NCBI GenBank assembly: GCA_027596075.1
Contig: JADGJC010000365.1
Coordinates: forward strand, 1,126-28,526
From: Rhizophlyctis rosea
Lineage: Eukaryota > Chytridiomycota > Chytridiomycetes > Rhizophlyctidales > Rhizophlyctidaceae
DNA: 27,401 nt
Reading direction: 5' to 3'
The notes beneath the pieces are model-generated. The model was not told the DNA's origin, made no database searches, and saw only the letters and a list, made by a program, of their open reading frames with translations. The position numbers and the translations under genes are program-made. The first letter of the stretch is position 1, and the number at the start of each line of letters is the position of its first letter. Below, piece after piece: positions 21,237 through 27,401 of this stretch.

Positions 21237-24200
21237 TGGGGGGTTGGGGTGGGTGAGGGTATTGAGTGGGCGGGCGGTGGGGCTTTTTCTTTCATGTAAT
21301 TTTGTTGGCTTTTGCTGTTCTTAGTTGGATGTCAAATGTATCATCTTTCACCCATGATCCTTGGCATTGGAATTGCTCTCGGGCTGGACAGTGTTGCTGA
21401 ACATCCTCATCTTTTGTTTTTCGCCAATGCGGATTGATATTTATGATTGCGCAGGAACAGCGGAGGTTGTTTCGATGATTATGATTGACGGCCCCATCTT
21501 GTAAGTTGGCTTGGGTATGGAGGTTTCTGTGTGAACGGAATCACCGCTCACCTAGTCAACTTTCAGCGTATTGACGTCCCTCTTTCTTTTCTTCCGGGTT
21601 ACGCTTGAAAGATCACTCACCGCCGCTGTCCTGAGCAGGTTGCAAGCACCATCAGTAAAGAGAGCTGGCGTGCCATTGTAAGTGAGGCTATACGGCTCAT
21701 GGAGAACAAGTATACTCGAAATCACAATGTCATACGGTACATACTTATACTGACGGGGGATGTGAGACTTGCGAGGACGAGTCGTGTCAAAACAAGTTTC
21801 GCAGTTTTCCTGTTGGACAGTGAGACTCGGAATCAGTTCTTTTAGTGACTGCTCTGTGCCTCCGTACGCAGTGAGCGGAATCCATTGGGTAAAGGGGAGC
21901 GTTTTTTGCGCCCGCACTCCCCATCCATGTTGTACCGTTTCGTGGTCACTATTGTGGGTTCACGTGTAAAGTTCATCAAGTGCTGACCCAAGTCCCATCA
22001 ACTTGGTGCAGGACCCATCAGATCGTTCTGCTCCATAGCTACGGAACACCATTTACTTTTTCTTGCGGTTCCGATCGTTCAAATTGTAAGGCTGTTTGCG
22101 CAGCATAAGTTCCTGACGAATTAACCAAGTGGTGCATGTCAAGAGAGATGATCTTCTCACTTAATGAAATGAGTTTGAACGTTAGATCATATTCATTTTT
22201 AAATTCCGGCAGATTGATATGATGGCAGCGATGGTCAATACAGCTTTAAGGATGAACTTTACACGAACCTGCTCGGTATCAATGCACCAGTTCTTACCCG
22301 GCGATGTAAATGCGGTTGGATCTTCTTTTTTTTCGCTTTTTGACGCCAATCATATGATTTTCAAAACACTGTTTGTTGTTATGTTCACTCCCAGGTCAGA
22401 ATCGAGTAGACCATGGCAAGCATGGGGCGCCGAACGGAAAAGGAATGGTGTCATCCACGGCAGGGTATCACAATTTGCCTGATTCGGCAGCAGGTTTAAA
22501 CCAGTGATATGATGACGTTGAGCGTATGTTCTCATTGGAATGGCCTAGTGCCTCAAGGAATTTCATCCGCTTCCACAAGCCCAACTCAAGAGCAGTTTTG
22601 AAGATGATTGACGTAACGGCTCATTTATGAGGATTCCAGTTGGAGGTGGTTTGCTGACTCGATTTTGAGAAGCATATTGTAATCTTGTTGCAGCCAGCTT
22701 CGAGTGCAGTCTGCGTGGCACCCGCTCCGTTCGCTACTGATATGATGTCTTTATACTTCTTTTTTTGGTTTTTGAGCGGAGGAAATTTGATGTTTGATGG
22801 CATGCATTGGCCATGGCGGCTGAAAGCGTTGACGTGACTGACGGTGGTTACCCTGCAAAATGCTTGCTGAGAACAAGTGGATCGGAGTGTTTCTGGGTTG
22901 TCGCGATCACCCCGATTCAACTCGGGATTTCGGTATAGGCATCAAGCATTTTTTTTGTCCGATTTGCTTTCTGACAAGCAGTTTGCCACCGGATGGATCG
23001 ATTGATATGTCCTGAAATGACTGAGATGCGATGAATGTTCCAAACACCATTCAGATGAGAGCATTCGATCAAAAGCGTTGGGTATCACAAGTTCTTGGAA
23101 ACGTGAAGATTCATTTTTGCTGTTGGTGTTTTCATATCGTGCTGTCTGTGTAAGGATCGGGAAAAAGGATCAGACAGTTGGCTGTTGCAATTGCTTGACA
23201 ATGGCCACAGGCCGACATGCAAGCATCTTCCTCCATTGCGTATTGCGTACTTTGACGCTTGTGTGTCATATGCTCTGTTCACGTGTGTTTTGCGGCTTTG
23301 CATACCGCTTTATGGAGGTGTGCAAAGTGGACGACTGTAAAACATCCCACGATTTGTTGTGAAGAAGATGGTGCTGTGTAGCATGCCGCGCTGGCCAGCT
23401 CAATGCTGGCAGTGGGTCGGATTTCCAACCACGAGTTCTCAATTGTTTTTTTTTCCCTGCACAATAAGAGCTGCGGCGCTAGATCAAGTGCAAACTTTCT
23501 GGGAGATGACTGGTTTCGACTGACGTGGTGAGTGACGACAGAGGATGAACAGCATGCAGCCGCTTAGATGCATACAGCAAGGGAGCTTGAAAGGCTACTC
23601 GGAAGCTTGCGCATACAATATTCAAAGTCATCTACTTTTTGTTGTGACGGAAGGTCGAATTCCGTACTGAATGGGTTGTGCCATTGGCCAACGGCTTCCA
23701 CAAGTTTTGGACGCACCATTAGGGAGCTGTGCTGCCGCAAGTTGTCTGCCAGTGATGTATTTGGATAATAACATGCATGTTCTGCCTTCCCATCTTCAAG
23801 AACTGCACAAAACATGTATTTTGCGATCCCCGCACAATGCCCTCGTGGTTGTATCCATGCTAGCTCATATGTGAAAGCACTTCAATTGATGAGCCAGAAA
23901 GGAGGTGCGACTCCTTTCCAAAGATCTGTTGGACTTGAGCAAATGCCCCAGTGCCTAGCTGCTGTGTAAACTCAAGAAAAATAACACTGTCCACCCAATC
24001 ATACAGTTAAAGGATATGACAACGAATATCAATCAAGACCCCTTAAGAAATCAACTGTGTACCGATGATCAAGATGAGGGTATTGGGTGCTCCATAACAA
24101 CATGAAGTAAGTTGGGTGGATCGGTGTGCCTGTAAATACAACTTCCAATTCGCCGGATCGACAAAAGCCCTCCTGCATCGAACGCGGTCCTCGTCTGTGG

Positions 24201-25130
24201 AGATAAGGTGATGCATCGATTTACGACCATTGCACGTTGAAATGGAGGGAGATGAGGGACAATTTGATTTGTCGGTGGTAAGCTGGACATTGCCGATTCG
24301 TTCTTCTTGTTGTCGACATGAATGTCAACACAAACATCGAGAACTCCTTGAGTGCTCCTTTTTTGCTGAACTAGCATTCGAATGTTCACAGCCTGTAACA
24401 TCCGCTTCACTCTCCACCATTGTCATGACTTGGGAGCTGCTCAGCTTGAATAGTGCATGCTGCATTACTGGCTGATGAAATGCGCGTATCCGCCAGGACT
24501 CTTATCTTTTTCACTTTCCCCGCACTCTGCGCTCTGGATATGGTGTCTGTAGGTTTTACAATGTCTTCTGTTTGCTTCAGTCGAAACCAGTGTTGAGTCG
24601 ATCGAAGATCAGTAACATCGATATTTGAATGGTTTTCCTCTCTGTATGGACATCGCGGCTAATGATGTCGATGTGAGCTTTCATAGAACAGAAATGGCTC
24701 TGCAAGAGTTATTGGAGTCTACGGTTACCAAATATACTCAATATGCCACACATATTGTCGGGAGCGCGCTGAGATCCACATCTCACGCTGGCAAGAGAAT
24801 CAAAACGTTCAATAGCCGACAAGTGGTATTGAAGAGACAAAAAAAGTGGAACAGCGAATTGGTCATCCATATATCGCTTGTCGAACCGAAAGGAGCCAAC
24901 CGAAGCCGCTTGAAATGACTCCCTGCTCACCACTCATATGATAGATAGTCATATGCTGTGCGTTTCGGAATTGAAGTCACTCAACCAATCAAATGGAGTG
25001 AATCAAATAGCCATGGTTAGCCACCGGCCCAATCCCTGAGGTTCAATTTTCCCTCAAACTCCTCAAGACCCCATCTTGACCGGCAGTTGACATTTTCCCA
25101 CCTTTAGTTCCCGAACAAACGTACACCACT
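21237..25130. other. 3.9-kb gene-poor tract
   Basis: No gene is supported. Open frames are short and compositionally erratic. Fragments with weak protein character: minus strand 21917-21552 (121 codons, including SHIPRQYKYVPYDIVISSIL and DGACNLLRTAA), and minus strand 22745-22560, where NGAGATQTALEAGCNKI and IIFKTALELGLWKRM vaguely resemble decayed ankyrin units. No terminal inverted repeats, LTRs or transposase or reverse-transcriptase motifs were recognised. Confidence 0.35.
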
Positions 25131-25205
25131 GAGTGCAGTCAAGCATACTTGCGCTGGTATTTCTAAGCGGTATAACCCGAGTTACTACAGAGCTGCCAGA
25201 GAACG

Positions 25206-25549
25206 ATGCGGGTGGCCATAGTTGGAACAGCGGGCGATCAGTTAACAAATATCATCTCAACTTCAGTGCTGTTACAGGAGTTAACTCCATGCAAGAAATA
25301 GCTGAAGCCGTCCGGCTTGGTGCTGAGGTAGGGTGCGATGGAGGTGGATTCCAGGTTCGAAACACGCTGATTGCAAATGCAGAGGTGTTGATTGCGTTCA
25401 TCTGGAGCAATGGTGAGGAGCCGCTGGAGGGTGGTACCGCTGATACATGGAGGAAATGCAATGGGAGGAGGATACATGTCCCTTTACAGGGCTTGCTGGA
25501 TGAAAGCAATGTAGAGGATGGAGTAGAACGGGGCGGAGGGTCTGAATAA
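25206..25549 (+). pseudogene. Remnant of a Rossmann-type LOG/SLOG-like gene, internally deleted
   Basis: Two pieces of one fold lie close together in different frames. ATG at 25206 opens MRVAIVGTAGDQ, a typical first beta-strand and nucleotide-binding loop. From about 25244, in another frame, NKYHLNFSAVTGVNSMQEIA leads into EVGCDGGGFQVRNTLIA, EVLIAFIWSNGEEPLEGGTA and TWRKCNGRRIHVPLQGL, ending at 25549. The latter block, with LIAFxW...GGTADTW, resembles LOG/SLOG-type proteins in which the second half of the Rossmann fold carries a GGT loop; family assignment is from memory and moderate. The central strands expected between the pieces, on the order of 100 codons including an SGG-type loop, are missing, so I read it as a deletion product. 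It could instead be transcribed from a later start as a short protein. Confidence 0.45.
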
Positions 25550-26499
25550 TGGAAAGCCTGCCGTTATCACAATGCTACATGAGGCAGAGCAGTTGGGAAA
25601 TGAAGTGCGACGGGGATCAAGATCGTCTGCGGCATGTATGTAAATAGTGTCCTCGCAATCAATGAATGTACATAAAATGACCTTCGGTATGTATGACTTC
25701 TTTGTATGCTTTGAACTAACTGCCATTGAAAACATCCACGTTCAGCTCGGTGGGCCACTTAGCCACGTAGTCACGGGAAGATAGTAAGTGCATTATTGTC
25801 TAACAGTTACCACGGGATAGCTTGCGGGACCTTGGCCCCAGCAAACGATCACCGGGATTTACTATAGGTCCCATGATATATAACCTTGTTCATCACGATG
25901 CCGTACAATAGATCCATCGGGTAGTTGACTTTTACTCTCATGGTGGCGCACTTTCAAATCCGTATCTACCTCCTCCTCCCCGGTCGAAGAAGACCAATAC
26001 TTTGAGTACCTGTCCTACAAATCTACTCATCTCAACGTGATTGACAAGTGTAAATTGCAACGCTTTCGGCATCCAACCTCTTACTGCCGCTTTTCCCGCA
26101 CAAGTACTACTCCTATTCTCAGTAATTGCCAAATCAACCAGCTTTCTGTCGATGACGGAACTACGTTTTGCATCAGTGCTCTACGAAGACCGAGGGACAT
26201 TCATTACCCATAGTTACGAGCTTCATCTCGAAACGCAAATGGACCTTCGATAGTTTTTCATGTCGGTAGGTAGAAGATCAGTTCCCGAACCGTTTGGTCC
26301 AGTGGCTTGATTGTCTGTTCACTCTCAACTGCAGCAAAAGAAAGACTTACTCGTATGCAAAGCGCGGTGGTCTGACGGACGAGCATAAACGCTTCTTTGA
26401 AAGCTTTTGAATTAGGCCATCGGACAGAGGATGTCCGGGAATTCTACAAAGTGCGCTGTCTCGTCCTGCAACGTATTCTAGAAAACTCATTGCAGCTCA
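25550..26499. other. Gene-free stretch
   Basis: No supported gene. A plus-strand frame around 26041-26250 (including SMTELRFASVLYEDRGTFI) is the only segment with some protein-like character, without motif or splice context. Confidence 0.35.
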
Positions 26500-27069
26500 A
26501 AATGGTACAATTGGATTCAAACTACTACTCTCGATGCCGTGGGACGAGCTTTTCATAGGCATTGATTAGGCATTGAAGGCAGACACTCCATTTTCTATTC
26601 ATTGGACCTAGGCAAATACAGTTCACATCAAAACAAAAGTCCCAGAAGGCGGTGTTTAGGTTGCTAGGGAGAAATGTCGGATGAAGATGCAGATACTCTG
26701 CTCCCACAACGAATACCGGTCCATCCCAAAACTGCTTCCTGCGAATCGTCGAATTTGTCAACTTCGCCAGAAAGAGGGTAGAGATGAACTGACTTCAATT
26801 CAAAACGACATATCCGCATGCGGGTGAGCACCGGAAGAATGCAAGAACAATCGCTCACGGGAAGATGAATGCACAAAACTCCCCACCCAAATGGCCCCAA
26901 ACGTTCTGACATTTTGCGCCACATATGCACCGCCTCCAATGCGGCCAGGGTCCTCCCGGCCATGGAGGGACACGTCGAACTGTAACACCATCGTTACACC
27001 GCGCGCAGCATTTGAAATGTTCCAAAATCCATAAATCGGAGTTTCCACTCCCTTTGACTTCTCGTTCAT
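26500..27069 (-). CDS. Possible hypothetical gene divergent from the hydrolase
   Basis: Two minus-strand blocks look coding. The first runs from an ATG at 27069: MNEKSKGVETPIYGFWNISN, then GVTMVLQFDVSLHG and RIGGGAYVAQNVRTFGAIWV. The second, about 26780-26560, includes RRKQFWDGPVFVVGAEYLHL and PSNLNTAFWDFCFDVNC. A GTGAGC donor near 26861 and an AG acceptor near 26792 could separate them, but the phase does not match with the obvious sites. I do not recognise the protein; the aromatic, strand-rich composition suggests a beta fold. The ATG lies about 80 bp from the oppositely oriented hydrolase start, so the two may share a promoter. Confidence 0.33.
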
Positions 27070-27152
27070 TTTCAGATACACTATCCACCAAGCGCAGCAG
27101 CTGTGAAAACACTCTTCTTTGACGTCCCCGGGAGATCCAGCCTTCCAAGAAC

Positions 27153-27401
27153 ATGTCCGTCAACACCCAAGACTTTTCCTCCGCAGAGCGGCACCACGTC
27201 CAAACCGTGACCTACAAATCCGTCAATGGCGTAGATCTCAAACTGGACATCGTCACGCCTTCCAATCCTGCCAAAACTACCAAACCACGCGGTATAATCT
27301 TGTACTTTCATGGCGGCTTTTTGGTAAGCAACATATTCAACATCATCAGACTCTTTCACACGATATCCCAGAAACTCATTCCTCATTGTAAAGGTCACAG
27401 G
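27153..27401 (+). CDS. Alpha/beta hydrolase (esterase/lipase type), 5' end only
   Basis: Exon 1 (27153-27323, 57 codons) starts MSVNTQDFSSAERHHVQTVT and contains VNGVDLKLDIVTPSN and GIILYFHGGF. HGG(G/F) after a hydrophobic strand is the oxyanion-hole motif of the HSL-like esterase branch of alpha/beta hydrolases. A 70-nt GTAAGC...AAAG intron (27324-27393) follows, and exon 2 begins VTG, continuing the usual FHGGFLVTG-like run. The catalytic Ser, Asp and His lie beyond the window. No signal peptide is seen, so an intracellular esterase is likely; the substrate cannot be told. Confidence 0.8.
   Translation, partial: MSVNTQDFSSAERHHVQTVTYKSVNGVDLKLDIVTPSNPAKTTKPRGIILYFHGGFLVSNIFNIIRLFHTISQKLIPHCKGHR

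Noticed and set aside
21237..25130. Transposable element in the gene desert
   Set aside because: Looked for terminal repeats, target duplications and integrase, reverse-transcriptase or transposase motifs on both strands; none recognised.
1..27401. CRISPR array, operon, riboswitch or bacterial-type elements
   Set aside because: Spliceosomal introns throughout identify nuclear eukaryotic DNA, and no direct-repeat/spacer pattern is present.

Overview
The window is nuclear DNA of an intron-rich fungus. The conserved genes encode DNA ligase IV, the Bfr1 coiled-coil protein and an insulin-degrading-enzyme-type metalloprotease. Most introns are 50-97 nt GT-AG introns, many with CTNAY-like branch points. 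An early-diverging lineage such as a chytrid is plausible, but this is inferred from gene style and not from a marker gene.

Layout. 1-2665 (-): DNA ligase IV, C-terminus beyond the left edge, at least 11 exons including a 15-nt microexon. 3074-4680 (+): a five-exon gene for an unrecognised serine/proline-rich protein. 5321-7009 (+): BFR1. 7010-10158: gene-poor tract with scattered coding-like peptides on the minus strand. 10159-11950 (+): orphan gene whose C-terminal part carries a D...ExK nuclease-like signature; its frame is interrupted. 12428-17063 (+): M16 metalloprotease (insulysin) in about 23 exons. 17897-18299 (+): small hydrophilic protein made of two HGGLKKDG repeats, with a TATA box. 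19081-21236 (+): SAM-domain protein with an acidic tail. 21237-25130: about 3.9 kb without a gene I can support. 25206-25549 (+): remnant of a Rossmann-type (LOG/SLOG-like) gene with an internal deletion. 26500-27070 (-): possible gene, divergent from the first exon of an alpha/beta hydrolase at 27153 (+) that runs off the right edge.

The genes do not form a pathway; this is ordinary eukaryotic linkage of housekeeping genes alternating with gene-poor tracts. The most striking global signal is inside the exons. In ligase IV, BFR1, insulysin and the SAM gene, each exon starts with C/A-ending codons (Leu CTC, Arg CGC) and finishes with G/T-ending codons (Leu TTG, Arg AGG), on both strands. The orphan nuclease-like gene lacks this polarity.

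A second recurring oddity is that the first exon junction of three conserved genes (ligase IV, BFR1, insulysin) cannot be joined in frame with GT-AG sites, although nearly all later junctions can. This may be sequence error, unusual splicing or real damage. All exon coordinates are hand-derived splice predictions.
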